This document shows, one piece after another, positions 25,060 to 32,759 of a stretch of DNA of 36,757 bases; the first letter of the stretch is position 1; every line of letters begins with the position of its first letter. The translations under genes and the position numbers were made by a program. The notes under the pieces are model-generated. The model was not told the DNA's origin. It did not search any database and saw only the letters and a list, made by a program, of their open reading frames with translations. Source of the stretch: Nitrospirae bacterium RIFCSPLOWO2_02_FULL_62_14 (GTDB lineage: Bacteria > Nitrospirota > Nitrospiria > Nitrospirales > Nitrospiraceae); the NCBI GenBank assembly GCA_001805245.1, contig MHEU01000010.1, positions 38,139 through 74,895 on the forward strand, written 5' to 3'.

Positions 25060-25605
25060 ATGCGCCGGGCTGTTTTTCTGGACCGGGATGGAGTTCTGAA
25101 TAAAGCGTTTGTGCGGAATGGGAAGCCCTATCCTCCCATGACACTGGATGAGTTCGAGATCTTGCCCGGTGTGGCAGAGGCGTTAAGGGGTCTTAACCGG
25201 GCGGGTTTCCTGTTGATCGTCGCCACCAACCAGCCGGATGTGGCGAGCGGGAAACAGCGGCGCGAGGTGGTAGAGGCGATGCATGACAAGCTGAGGGCAG
25301 AACTTCCGCTGGACGACATCAAGGTGTGTTACGAGATCGATGGTCCAACCAGCACCTGCTACAAACCGAAGCCCGGTATGTTGCTGGAAGCATCGCGCGA
25401 GCGGGAGATTGATTTGACGCGCAGCTACATGGTGGGCGACCGCTGGCGCGACGTGGGCGCCGGCCGGCGGGCCGGGTGCGTGACCATTTTTATCGACCGG
25501 GGCTATACCGAGCCCTTGACGGAGACACCGGACACAACCTGCGCTGACCTGCCGCAAGCAGCGGCCTTTATTCTGAAACATTCATCTGCAGTTAACCCAA
25601 GCTAA
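25060..25605 (+). CDS. HAD-IIIA phosphatase, GmhB-like
   Basis: 181 residues. RAVFLDRDGVLNKAF (nucleophile and acid Asp near residues 8 and 10), LLIVATNQPDVASG, YKPKPGMLLEASRERE and SYMVGDRWRDVGAGRRAGC are the four HAD motifs of D-glycero-D-manno-heptose-1,7-bisphosphate phosphatases. The GmhB zinc loop is reduced: CYEIDGPTSTCYKPKP has two cysteines where the fused copy at the window start has more. This is the second GmhB-like enzyme in the window, which suggests two separate heptose pathways. It starts six bases after the SIS gene. Confidence 0.86.
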   Translation: MRRAVFLDRDGVLNKAFVRNGKPYPPMTLDEFEILPGVAEALRGLNRAGFLLIVATNQPDVASGKQRREVVEAMHDKLRAELPLDDIKVCYEIDGPTSTCYKPKPGMLLEASREREIDLTRSYMVGDRWRDVGAGRRAGCVTIFIDRGYTEPLTETPDTTCADLPQAAAFILKHSSAVNPS

Positions 25606-25615
25606 GGAGACGATG

Positions 25616-26359
25616 ATGTCCAAGCATTCCGATCTGAAAATCAAGATTTTCGCAGACGGTGCCGATCTGGCTGGCATAAAGGACATGTATGCCAAGCCCT
25701 GGATCAAGGGGTTCACGACCAATCCGACGCTCATGCGCAAGGCGGGTATCACCGATTACAAGGCGTTCGCGCAGGAAGTGCTGCGTGTCGTTTCGGACCG
25801 GCCGGTGTCCTTCGAGGTGTTTGCCGACGAGTTTGACGAGATGGAAGCACAGGCGATGGAAATCAATTCCTGGGGTCCGAACGTCAACGTCAAGATCCCG
25901 GTGACCAACACCAAGCGCCAGTTTGCCGGCCCGCTGATTCAGCGCCTGTCGGAGGCCGGCGTGCAGTTGAACATCACGGCGGTGCTCACACTCGATCAGG
26001 TGAAGGGGATCGCCGATCATCTGTCGAGCAAGACGCCGGCGATCGTGTCCATATTTGCCGGCCGGATCGCCGATACCGGAACCGATCCGGTGCCGGTCAT
26101 GCGCCAGGCGTTGAGCATCATGAAAGACAAACCCAAGGCGGAGTTGCTGTGGGCCAGCCCGCGCGAACTGCTCAACATCGTGCAGGCGGACGAGATCGGC
26201 TGCCACATCATTACCGCGACCAACGACATCCTGAACAAGCTGTCGTTGCGCGGGAAGGATCACGGCGATTACTCGCTGGAGACGGTCCAGATGTTCTACA
26301 AGGATGCGTCAGCGGCAGGCTACACCATTTCGTGCGTGAAACGCACAGTGTCGGCCTGA
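25616..26359 (+). CDS. Transaldolase family protein (TalC/FSA-like)
   Basis: 247 residues. IKIFADGADLAGIKDM, WIKGFTTNPTLMRKAG, NVNVKIPVTNTKRQF and LNITAVLTLDQV are class I aldolase/transaldolase motifs; Lys93 in NVKIP is the expected Schiff-base lysine. The family transfers dihydroxyacetone units, for instance in making sedoheptulose-7-phosphate, or works as a fructose-6-phosphate aldolase. In an operon with a split transketolase it could supply the ketose phosphate used by the SIS isomerase. ATG 25616 has the better Shine-Dalgarno spacing (AAGGAG, six bases); ATG 25613 is adjacent. Confidence 0.88.
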   Translation: MSKHSDLKIKIFADGADLAGIKDMYAKPWIKGFTTNPTLMRKAGITDYKAFAQEVLRVVSDRPVSFEVFADEFDEMEAQAMEINSWGPNVNVKIPVTNTKRQFAGPLIQRLSEAGVQLNITAVLTLDQVKGIADHLSSKTPAIVSIFAGRIADTGTDPVPVMRQALSIMKDKPKAELLWASPRELLNIVQADEIGCHIITATNDILNKLSLRGKDHGDYSLETVQMFYKDASAAGYTISCVKRTVSA

Positions 26360-26396
26360 GGCAAGCTCGGTTATTTATTCAATGGAGGACACGGTC

Positions 26397-27392
26397 TTGA
26401 AAAATGTTTTAATTTCCGGCGGAGCCGGATACGTCGGGACGCTGCTGGTGCCGCAGTTGGTGGCGGCGGGATACAACGTCACGGTTTACGACACCATGTA
26501 TTACGGATGCGAACTGAAACCGCAGCCAGGGCTGCGCATCATCCAGGGCGACATCCGCGACACCGCCAAATTCAAGGAGGCCTGCAAGGGGATCGACGCG
26601 GTCATCCAGTTGGCGTGCATTTCCAACGACGCCGGATTCGAGCTGGACGAGAAGCTCAGCGAAGAGATCAATTACAAGTGTTTCGAGCCGATGGTGCTGG
26701 CGGCGAAGGCGCAGGGAGTGAAACGATTCATTTATGCTTCCTCGTCCTCGGTCTATGGCTATTCCGAGTCCCCGCGAGTGACGGAAGAGCATCCGCTCGT
26801 GCCGCTGACGCTCTATAACAAGTTCAAGGGACTGTGCGAGCCGCTGTTGTTCAAGCATCAGTCCAAGGATTTTGTCTGCGTGACGATCCGGCCGGCCACG
26901 ATCTGCGGGTACAGCCCGCGGCAGCGGCTCGACCTGTCGGTCAACATTCTCACCAACCATGCGATAAACAACAACAAGATCACCGTGTTCGGAGGGGAAC
27001 AGCAGCGTCCCAACCTGCACATCCAGGATATGTGCGACCTCTACAAGTTGCTGCTGGAGCTGCCTAACGACAAGATCGCCGGCGAGACGTTCAATGCCGG
27101 CTATCAGAACCAGAGCATCATGGACATTGCCACAATCGTCAAAAAAGTGGTGCAGGAGGAGTTTCCGGAGAAAGGGGACATCCCCATCGTGACGACACCC
27201 TCGAACGACACGCGGTCGTACCGCATCACTTCCGATAAGATTGCGGCCAAGCTCGGCTTTAAGCCGAAACGCGCCATCGAAGATGCGGTGCGGGACCTCT
27301 GCAAGGCGTTCAAGGATGGCAAGCTGCAGAACAGCATGACCGACGACAAGTATCACAACGTGAAAGTGTTGAAGCGGACCCGGGCGTCATGA
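26397..27392 (+). CDS. NAD-dependent epimerase/dehydratase (extended SDR)
   Basis: 331 residues. NAD-binding GGAGYVG (near residue 8), YASSSSVYGYSE with the catalytic Ser, and the YNKFK version of YxxxK are intact. It belongs to the NDP-sugar epimerase/dehydratase family; the KNVLISGGAGYVGTLLVPQL start and C-terminal DDKYHNVKVLKR are common in LPS-cluster sugar SDRs. I prefer TTG 26397, because GGAGG lies eight bases upstream and the Rossmann strand then starts at residue 3; ATG 26382 is the alternative. The stop overlaps the next ATG (ATGA). The exact sugar is unknown. Confidence 0.87.
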   Translation: MKNVLISGGAGYVGTLLVPQLVAAGYNVTVYDTMYYGCELKPQPGLRIIQGDIRDTAKFKEACKGIDAVIQLACISNDAGFELDEKLSEEINYKCFEPMVLAAKAQGVKRFIYASSSSVYGYSESPRVTEEHPLVPLTLYNKFKGLCEPLLFKHQSKDFVCVTIRPATICGYSPRQRLDLSVNILTNHAINNNKITVFGGEQQRPNLHIQDMCDLYKLLLELPNDKIAGETFNAGYQNQSIMDIATIVKKVVQEEFPEKGDIPIVTTPSNDTRSYRITSDKIAAKLGFKPKRAIEDAVRDLCKAFKDGKLQNSMTDDKYHNVKVLKRTRAS

Positions 27393-28390
27393 AATCGGGA
27401 CAGCCGCTGGCCGTCGTCACCGGCGGAGCGGGATTTATCGGCAGCCACATGGTGGACCTGCTGGTCGAGCGGGGCTTCCGCGTCCACGTCATTGACAATC
27501 TGGTCGGCGGGCGGGCCGCGAATCTGGCGCAGCACAAGAGCAATCCCGGCGTCGTGCTGGACGAACGTGACGTTCGCGCGCTCGCGCCGGACGACAAGTT
27601 GTTTGCCGATGCGCAGTTCGTGTTCCACTTCGCCGGGATCGGCGACATCGTCCCCTCGATCGAACAGCCGGCGGAGTATATGTCGGCCAACGTGCAGGGA
27701 ACTGTGCACGTGCTGGAAGCGGCGCGGCACGCCGGCGTACGCAAAGTCGTGTATGCTGCCTCGTCGTCCTGCTACGGGCTGGCGGCCGTGCCGACCCGTG
27801 AAGATCACCCCATCGCCCCGCAGTATCCCTACGCGCTCAGCAAGCATCTCGGCGAAATGGCCGTATTTCACTGGCACAAGGTCTACCGCCTGCCGGCGAA
27901 TTCGATCCGTATCTTCAATGCGTACGGGACGCGTTCGCGCACGTCAGGTGCCTATGGCGCGGTTTTTGGCGTGTTCCTGAGGCAGAAGCTGGCCGGCAAG
28001 CCGTTTACCGTGGTCGGCGACGGCACACAGAAGCGCGATTTTCTCTATGTCACCGATGTGGCGGCAGGATTTCTCGCCGCAGCGGAGACCGACAAGGTTG
28101 GAGAGGCCTGGAATCTTGGAGCCGGAAATCCGCAGTCGGTGAATCGTCTGGTCGAACTGCTCGGAGGCGAAGTTGTTCGCCTGCCCAAGCGCCCGGGCGA
28201 GCCGGAATGCACCTGGGCCGACACCGGCAAGATCACGCGGGAGTTGCACTGGAAGCCCGCGGTGTCCTTCGAGGAGGGCGTCCGCCGCATCGTCGCCGAC
28301 ATCAATTACTGGCGCGACGCGCCTTTGTGGGATCCGCAGTCCATTGCAGCAGCCACGAAAACCTGGTTCCAATATCTGGGGAGCAAGTAG
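27389..28390 (+). CDS. NAD-dependent epimerase/dehydratase (extended SDR, GalE-like)
   Basis: 333 residues. VVTGGAGFIGSHMVDLL is the NAD-binding loop, YAASSSCYGLA holds the catalytic Ser, YALSK is the YxxxK, and NAYGTRSRTSGAYGAVF plus DGTQKRDFLYVTDVA are typical of UDP-glucose 4-epimerase and GDP/ADP-sugar epimerases. It is translationally coupled to the preceding SDR, and seven bases separate it from the nucleotidyltransferase-kinase gene, so it probably works on the nucleotide-activated product of that enzyme. The two adjacent SDRs are not close duplicates of each other. Confidence 0.88.
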   Translation: MKSGQPLAVVTGGAGFIGSHMVDLLVERGFRVHVIDNLVGGRAANLAQHKSNPGVVLDERDVRALAPDDKLFADAQFVFHFAGIGDIVPSIEQPAEYMSANVQGTVHVLEAARHAGVRKVVYAASSSCYGLAAVPTREDHPIAPQYPYALSKHLGEMAVFHWHKVYRLPANSIRIFNAYGTRSRTSGAYGAVFGVFLRQKLAGKPFTVVGDGTQKRDFLYVTDVAAGFLAAAETDKVGEAWNLGAGNPQSVNRLVELLGGEVVRLPKRPGEPECTWADTGKITRELHWKPAVSFEEGVRRIVADINYWRDAPLWDPQSIAAATKTWFQYLGSK

Positions 28391-28396
28391 GCGACC

Positions 28397-29947
28397 ATGA
28401 TTCCATCACTGAGCGAGCGATATAAACATAAGATCAAGACCGTCGAAGAACTCTGTCGGATTATCGGTCCGCGTCCACGCCAGGAGAAGGTGATCATGTG
28501 CCACGGCGTGTTCGACGTGGTGCATCCGGGGCACCTCCGTCACCTGATCTACGCCAAGAGCAAGGCCGACATTCTGGTTGCCAGCCTCACGGCGGACAAG
28601 CACATCAGCAAGGGGCATCATCGGCCTCATGTCCCGCAAGACCTGCGCGCGTTGAACCTTGCGGCCTTCGAGGTCGTGGATTATGTGGTCATTGATGGCA
28701 ACGCCACGCCGATCAAAAACATCGGTAAGTTGCAGCCGGATTTCTTTGCTAAGGGCTATGAATATACGACCGGCGGCCTGCCAGCGAAGACCCAGGAAGA
28801 AGCAGATGTGCTGCATTCCTACGGCGGCGAGATTATCTTTACGCCGGGCGACATTGTGTATTCCTCGACGAAACTCATCGATCTGGCGCCTCCGGCGATC
28901 AAAATCGAAAAGTTGCTGACACTGATGGACTCCGAAATGTTGACGTTCAATTCGCTGCGGGACTGTCTCGACCGCCTCAAAGGCAGGCGGGTCCACGTCG
29001 TCGGCGATACCATTGTGGACAGTTACACTCAAACGGCGATGATCGGTGGCCAGACCAAGACGCCGACCATGAGCGTCCTATACGAGCGGCGCGACGATTA
29101 CATCGGCGGGGCGGCGGTTGTCGCCGAACATCTGCGGGCCGCCGGGGCGGAAGTCATTTTCTCCACGGTGCTGGGAGAAGATGCGCAGAAAGAATTCGTA
29201 CTGAATGGTCTGAAGAAATCCGGCGTGCAGTGCCGCCCGGTCATTGATTCGACGCGGCCGACCACCAATAAGAACGCGATCGTCGCGGGCGGCTACCGGC
29301 TGCTCAAGATCGATACGCTGGACAACCGGTCCATCTCAGACGATATTCTGGAAAGGCTCGCGCAGGCGGTTTGTGAGACGGCCTGTGACGCCGTGGTCTT
29401 CAGCGATTTCCGCCACGGGATTTTCAACCGCCGGACCATTCCGCGGCTCATCGCGGCGATCCCTCCAAATGTATACAAGGTGGCGGACAGCCAGGTGGCC
29501 AGCCGTTGGGGCAACATCACTGAGTTCAAGGGGTTCGATCTCATCACGCCGAACGAGCGCGAGGCCCGCTTCGCGCTGGCCGACCAGGATTCCGGTCTCC
29601 GACCGCTTTCTTCTGATCTCTACGATCAGGCGCAATGTAAAACTCTGATGCTCAAACTTGGCGAACGAGGGGTGCTGACCTGCCGGAACAGCGATCATGA
29701 GGCGCTTGATTCTGTTGTCATCGTAGATTCTTTTGTTGAGCGGCTGGTGGACGCTGTAGGCGCTGGAGACGCACTGTTGGCCTACGCCACCTTGTCCATG
29801 CTGGTGACAAAGTCTGAGGCCGTGGCAACCATTCTAGGTTCTATGGCGGCGGCCTGCGAGTGCGAGTACGATGGCAATATTCCTGTCACGCCGGACGACG
29901 TGCGCCGCAAGATTGACGCCGTCGAACGACAAGCGAATTTCCACTGA
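28397..29947 (+). CDS. Bifunctional nucleotidyltransferase-PfkB kinase, HldE-like with domains in reverse order
   Basis: 516 residues. Residues about 32-170 are a cytidylyltransferase-like domain (CHGVFDVVHPGHLRHL, HPGH at 43-46; YSSTKLID where HldE has its STT motif). Residues about 195-510 are a PfkB/ribokinase-type kinase (GDTIVDSYTQTAMIGGQTKTP, GGAAVVAEHLRAAGAEV, and DAVGAGDALLAYATL with catalytic Asp458). E. coli HldE has the kinase first and the nucleotidyltransferase second; here the order is reversed. HldE phosphorylates heptose-7-phosphate at C1 and later adenylylates heptose-1-phosphate. The same two steps on a heptose-like substrate are the natural reading, with the GmhB-like enzyme acting in between. 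Confidence 0.88.
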   Translation: MIPSLSERYKHKIKTVEELCRIIGPRPRQEKVIMCHGVFDVVHPGHLRHLIYAKSKADILVASLTADKHISKGHHRPHVPQDLRALNLAAFEVVDYVVIDGNATPIKNIGKLQPDFFAKGYEYTTGGLPAKTQEEADVLHSYGGEIIFTPGDIVYSSTKLIDLAPPAIKIEKLLTLMDSEMLTFNSLRDCLDRLKGRRVHVVGDTIVDSYTQTAMIGGQTKTPTMSVLYERRDDYIGGAAVVAEHLRAAGAEVIFSTVLGEDAQKEFVLNGLKKSGVQCRPVIDSTRPTTNKNAIVAGGYRLLKIDTLDNRSISDDILERLAQAVCETACDAVVFSDFRHGIFNRRTIPRLIAAIPPNVYKVADSQVASRWGNITEFKGFDLITPNEREARFALADQDSGLRPLSSDLYDQAQCKTLMLKLGERGVLTCRNSDHEALDSVVIVDSFVERLVDAVGAGDALLAYATLSMLVTKSEAVATILGSMAAACECEYDGNIPVTPDDVRRKIDAVERQANFH

Positions 29948-29955
29948 GCAAAGAA

Positions 29956-30054
29956 CGGGGTAAGGGATAGCGGGGTAGAGGGGTAACAGTAGTCTTTTAT
30001 TCCTTCCGCGCTTCTTTCCCTCTATCCCTTTACCCCTTATCTCTATTACCCCTG
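29956..30054. repeat. Bipolar GGGGTA-type array
   Basis: G-rich units (GGGGTAAGGGATAGCGGGGT, AGAGGGGTAAC, 29956-29986) are mirrored by C-rich units (CCCTCTATCCCTTTACCCCT, TATCTCTATTACCCC, 30017-30054) around an AT-rich centre of about 30 bases. It fills the gap between the HldE-like gene and the Gfo/Idh gene and could form a large hairpin. Confidence 0.82.
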
Positions 30055-30062
30055 CGAAGCAA

Positions 30063-30995
30063 ATGAAAGCCATCGTCATCGGTTTTGGAGTCCAGGGACA
30101 CAAGCGCCGTAAATTTGCCGGTCCGGACTACGTCGCCTCTGTGGACCCGGTCAATAAAGAAGCGGAGTACCGCGCTGTCGAGGACGTGCCGCTGTCCAGC
30201 TACGACACGGCGCTCGTCTGCATCCCCGACGAGCCCAAGATCGAGGTGCTGACCTACCTGTTGAAGCACGGCAAGCATGTGCTCGTGGAGAAGCCGCTCT
30301 GGGCGTCGGACGATCGGCAGATCGGATCGCTCGAGCAGCTCGCGCGCGCCAAGGGCGTGGTCTGTTACACGGCCTACAATCATCGCTTCGAGCCGCATTA
30401 TGTCCGGATGCGCGACCTCATCGCCTCCGGCAAACTGGGAACGATCTATCGCTGCCGCATGTTCTACGGCAACGGCACCGTGCGGCTTGTGCGCGATTCG
30501 GCCTGGCGCGACCAGGGAGCGGGCGTCCTGCCGGATCTCGGCTCGCATCTGCTGGACACCGCCAAGTTCTGGTTCGGTGACCTCGGCGAGGATTTTCAGA
30601 TCCTGTCCGCTGACTGCTTTGAAAACCGCGCGCCCGATCACGTGGTGATGGCGTCGAAGACGACCAGGCCCAAACTGGAATTTGAAATGACTCTGCTGTC
30701 CTGGCGCAACCATTTCACCTGCGACATCCTGGCCGAGAAAGGCACCGCGCACATCCGTTCGCTCTGCAAGTGGGGGCCGACCACCTTCACGTATCGCGAA
30801 CGAATCCTGCCGTCCGGACGCCCACCGGAGGAATCTGTCACGCTCGTGCAGGACGATCCGACCTGGGCGCTCGAGTACGCGCATTTCAAGACTCTCTGTG
30901 AACGGGGTGCGGAGACAGACCTGTCCAACGACCTGTGGCTGAACAGCCTCCTGCGCCGGCTGGGTCGGGATGCGCAAAAGGAAGCGGCGACGTGA
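30063..30995 (+). CDS. Gfo/Idh/MocA-family oxidoreductase
   Basis: 310 residues. The N-terminal Rossmann loop is VIGFGVQGHKR, the family EKP motif is LVEKPLWA (near residue 77), and DLGSHLLDTAKFWFGD supplies the catalytic His and Asp of the C-terminal domain. Gfo/Idh enzymes oxidise or reduce sugar carbons with NAD(P)(H); in LPS clusters they often make 3-keto sugars or sugar acids. Its stop overlaps the next start (GTGA), linking it to the dehydrogenase-like gene. The ATG comes nine bases after a bipolar octamer array and lacks a clear ribosome binding site. Confidence 0.88.
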   Translation: MKAIVIGFGVQGHKRRKFAGPDYVASVDPVNKEAEYRAVEDVPLSSYDTALVCIPDEPKIEVLTYLLKHGKHVLVEKPLWASDDRQIGSLEQLARAKGVVCYTAYNHRFEPHYVRMRDLIASGKLGTIYRCRMFYGNGTVRLVRDSAWRDQGAGVLPDLGSHLLDTAKFWFGDLGEDFQILSADCFENRAPDHVVMASKTTRPKLEFEMTLLSWRNHFTCDILAEKGTAHIRSLCKWGPTTFTYRERILPSGRPPEESVTLVQDDPTWALEYAHFKTLCERGAETDLSNDLWLNSLLRRLGRDAQKEAAT

Positions 30996-32308
30996 GCAAG
31001 CCCGTCATCGGCTTCGCCGGCATGACCCACCTCGGCATCAATTCCGCCGCGGCAGCCGCCGGACGTGGATTCGACACCGTCTGCTTCGATGCCGATGCCG
31101 CTGGTATTGCCCGGTTGAAGTCGGGCACGCTGCCGGTTGTGGAGCCGGGGCTGCCGGAACTGCTGGAGCAGAACAAATCACGCATCACGTACACGGCCGA
31201 CGGTGCAGACTTGAAGCGCTGTGGTGTCGTCTACATCGCCGCGGACGTGCCGACCGACGATCAGGGGCAGAGCGACCTCTCAAGCATCCGGGCGTTGATC
31301 GACACCGTCGCGGCAGGATTGGGACGCGAGGCGATCCTGGTGATTCTTTGCCAGGTGCCGCCGGGGTTCACGCGCAGTCTCGCGCTGCCGAAAGAACGGC
31401 TCTACTATCAGGTCGAGACGCTGATTTTCGGACGGGCGGTGGAGCGCGCCATGCATCCCGAACGCTTCATCGTCGGCTGCGCCGAGCCGGACCGGCCGAT
31501 CCCGCAGGCCATGCACGCTTTTCTGTCAGCGTTCAGCTGCCCGATTCTGCCCATGCGGTACGAAAGCGCCGAGCTGGCCAAGATTTCGATCAACTGCTGT
31601 CTCGTGGCATCGGTCACTGTCGCCAATACGCTGGCCGAACTCAGCGAGCGGATCGGCGCCGACTGGTCTGAAATCATACCGGCGCTCAAACTCGACAAAC
31701 GCATCGGGCCGCACGCGTACCTTGCGCCGGGCCTCGGCCTGGCCGGAGGCAACCTGGAGCGGGACCTGGCAACGATCCTGCGCTTCTCGGAGGCGACGGG
31801 CAGCGAAGCTGGCCTCGTCGAATCGTTCATGCAAAACAGCCGCCACCGGCGCGATTGGGCGCTCCGGACACTGCACGAGCAGGTGCTGGTGGAGAATTCC
31901 AAGGCGGTCATCGGCGTGCTCGGCCTGGCCTACAAGGAAAACACCCATTCGACCAAGAACTCGCCGTCGCTGGCTCTGCTGGCTCGTCTCGCACCGTGGC
32001 GCGTGCGGGTCCATGACCCGGTGGTGCCGGCCTCGGCCGCTGCGCATCCCGATGTCACGGGTTGCGTTTCCGCGCTTGAAGTGGCGAAAGGCTCGGATGC
32101 GCTGGTGATCATGACGCCGTGGCCGGTATTTCGCGACCTCAAACCCGACCAGCTCGCCCGCGCCATGGCGGGCCGCGCCGTCATTGATCCCTACCGCGTG
32201 CTGGACGGCAAGGCCGTCGCGGCGGCCGGACTGGATTACTTCACGCTTGGTGTCCCGCCCATTCGTGCTTCTCACAATACCCCTCTCCCCTCCAAGGGGA
32301 GAGGGTAG
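30992..32308 (+). CDS. UDP-glucose/GDP-mannose dehydrogenase family protein without the catalytic cysteine
   Basis: 438 residues from GTG 30992 (GTGA overlap). It has the three-domain layout: an N-terminal Rossmann domain, the central helix ESAELAKISINCCLVASVTV (with the conserved Lys and Asn) and a C-terminal domain with VLGLAYKENTHSTKNSP. Two key features deviate. The nucleotide loop is G10-MTHL-G15 instead of GxGxxG. The strictly conserved GFGGSCFPKD is replaced by GLAGGNLERD, putting Asn254 at the catalytic Cys. Ordinary oxidation of a sugar C6 to a carboxylate via a thioester is thus not expected. The last residues (NTPLPSKGRG) and the TAG stop come from the GGGAGAGGG-type palindrome. 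Confidence 0.85.
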   Translation: MSKPVIGFAGMTHLGINSAAAAAGRGFDTVCFDADAAGIARLKSGTLPVVEPGLPELLEQNKSRITYTADGADLKRCGVVYIAADVPTDDQGQSDLSSIRALIDTVAAGLGREAILVILCQVPPGFTRSLALPKERLYYQVETLIFGRAVERAMHPERFIVGCAEPDRPIPQAMHAFLSAFSCPILPMRYESAELAKISINCCLVASVTVANTLAELSERIGADWSEIIPALKLDKRIGPHAYLAPGLGLAGGNLERDLATILRFSEATGSEAGLVESFMQNSRHRRDWALRTLHEQVLVENSKAVIGVLGLAYKENTHSTKNSPSLALLARLAPWRVRVHDPVVPASAAAHPDVTGCVSALEVAKGSDALVIMTPWPVFRDLKPDQLARAMAGRAVIDPYRVLDGKAVAAAGLDYFTLGVPPIRASHNTPLPSKGRG

Positions 32309-32320
32309 GGTGAGGGGAAT
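32279..32320. repeat. GGGAGAGGG-type palindrome, left of DUF559 gene
   Basis: CCCTCTCCCCTCCAAGGGGA and GAGGG form a hairpin stem; the tail GAGGGTAGGGTGAGGGG (up to 32317) points towards the DUF559 gene. The element supplies the stop codon of the upstream dehydrogenase-like gene and the GAGGGG ribosome binding site of the DUF559 gene. It resembles widespread REP-like repeats of GC-rich bacteria. Confidence 0.85.
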
Positions 32321-32743
32321 GTGGAGCCGCGGCGCTTGCGTCAACGTGACTTTGCAAGGTTGCTGCGACGGGATCAAACCGATGTGGAGCGTCTGCTGTG
32401 GAAGTGCCTTCGGTCCCGGCGGTTTCAAGGCCTGAAATTCAGACGGCAACATCCGATCGGTCCATATATTGTGGATTTTTGTTGCCCTGAGCGATTGATC
32501 GTCATCGAACTCGATGGTGGTCATCATGCGGATCAAAAGCAGGCGGACGGACAGCGCACGGCATATCTGGAGGCCAAAGGTTTTCGCGTTCTTCGCTATT
32601 GGGACAATGATGTCATGAGAAATCTGGATGGCGTGGTGGAAGATATCGGTCAGGCTATGAATCACCCTCACCCATCCCCTCTCCCTAAAAGGGCGAGGGC
32701 TAGGTCCATCCCCCTCTCCTCTCAGAGGAGAGGGAAGGGGTGA
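32321..32743 (+). CDS. DUF559 (Vsr-like, PD-(D/E)XK-type) endonuclease-domain protein
   Basis: 140 residues from GTG 32321, with GAGGGG just upstream inside the repeat. RDQTDVERLLWKCLRSRRF, LKFRRQHPIGPYIVDFCCPE, LIVIELDGGHHADQ and KGFRVLRYWDNDVM are the DUF559 signature. D and E in VDF and IELDG are the likely metal ligands, as in Vsr mismatch endonucleases. The C-terminus HPHPSPLPKRARARSIPL and its TGA stop are encoded by the right-hand palindromes, a feature I recall from many DUF559 proteins. It has no evident link to sugar metabolism and sits between two operon genes like an insertion. Nuclease activity is inferred. Confidence 0.87.
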   Translation: MEPRRLRQRDFARLLRRDQTDVERLLWKCLRSRRFQGLKFRRQHPIGPYIVDFCCPERLIVIELDGGHHADQKQADGQRTAYLEAKGFRVLRYWDNDVMRNLDGVVEDIGQAMNHPHPSPLPKRARARSIPLSSQRRGKG

Positions 32744-32747
32744 GGAG
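32663..32747. repeat. Two GGGAGAGGG-type palindromes, right of DUF559 gene
   Basis: The first (32663-32703) starts CACCCTCACCCATCCCCTCT, the reverse complement of the left element's tail (about 19 of 21 bases match), so the DUF559 gene is bracketed by inward-facing copies. The second (32709-32747, CCCTCTCCTCTCAGAGGAGA then GGGAAGGGGTGAGG) is in the opposite orientation. Both are translated as the C-terminus of the DUF559 protein. Confidence 0.85.
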
Positions 32748-32759
32748 GCAAGGCCCCCC

